Origin: Oligoflexus sp.
Lineage (GTDB): Bacteria; Bdellovibrionota_B; Oligoflexia; Oligoflexales; Oligoflexaceae
Direction of reading: 5' to 3'
Assembly: GCA_014377445.1 (NCBI GenBank)
Contig: JACMPP010000114.1
Span: 1-64,000, forward strand
Length of the DNA: 64,000 nucleotides
The notes under the pieces are model-generated. The model saw only the letters and a list, made by a program, of their open reading frames with translations, ran no database searches and had not been told where the DNA came from. A program made the translations under genes and the position numbers. The number at the start of each line of letters is the position of its first letter. Positions within the stretch are counted from its first letter, which is position 1. Shown piece after piece: positions 63,936-64,000 of this stretch.

Positions 63936-64000
63936 TTCGAGTTTAAGTTGAGTTCAGGAGTTCCGACTATAAATCCGCTTCGCGGAGTTATGGTGAGATC

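Overview
Bacterial chromosomal window, roughly 50% GC and densely coding. Gene content and style suggest a Bdellovibrionota/Oligoflexia-like or deltaproteobacterial-type organism; that is inference only. Conserved housekeeping genes flank and fill the right-hand half: partial leuS, tatD, mltG, rnc, der, manC, bamB plus a YfgM-like gene, mrp, glutaredoxin, an RluA-type synthase, smpB and pfkA. The stretch at about 5.3-32.3 kb looks accessory. It holds (i) a 2163-aa Sec-exported SpvB/FG-GAP/RHS toxin whose C-terminal domain carries a metzincin-like HEFGHSASLRH...NLM motif, followed by a candidate exported immunity gene; (ii) a tightly packed minus-strand operon of eight exported or lipidated proteins (30778->15491), none of which I can assign to a known system. 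In that operon the first three proteins share a four-cysteine N-terminal module, two of them carry RCC1-like repeats, one protein is a 1349-aa coiled-coil with a hydrophobic Gly/Ala segment, and a G10 homopolymer sits at the Shine-Dalgarno position of the fifth gene; (iii) decayed or variable fragments: a C-type-lectin fragment, a gene broken by an exact 8-bp tandem duplication, and a transposase N-terminal remnant. I saw no tRNA, rRNA, CRISPR array or intact mobile element. All family assignments come from reading motifs by eye; no database search was run.
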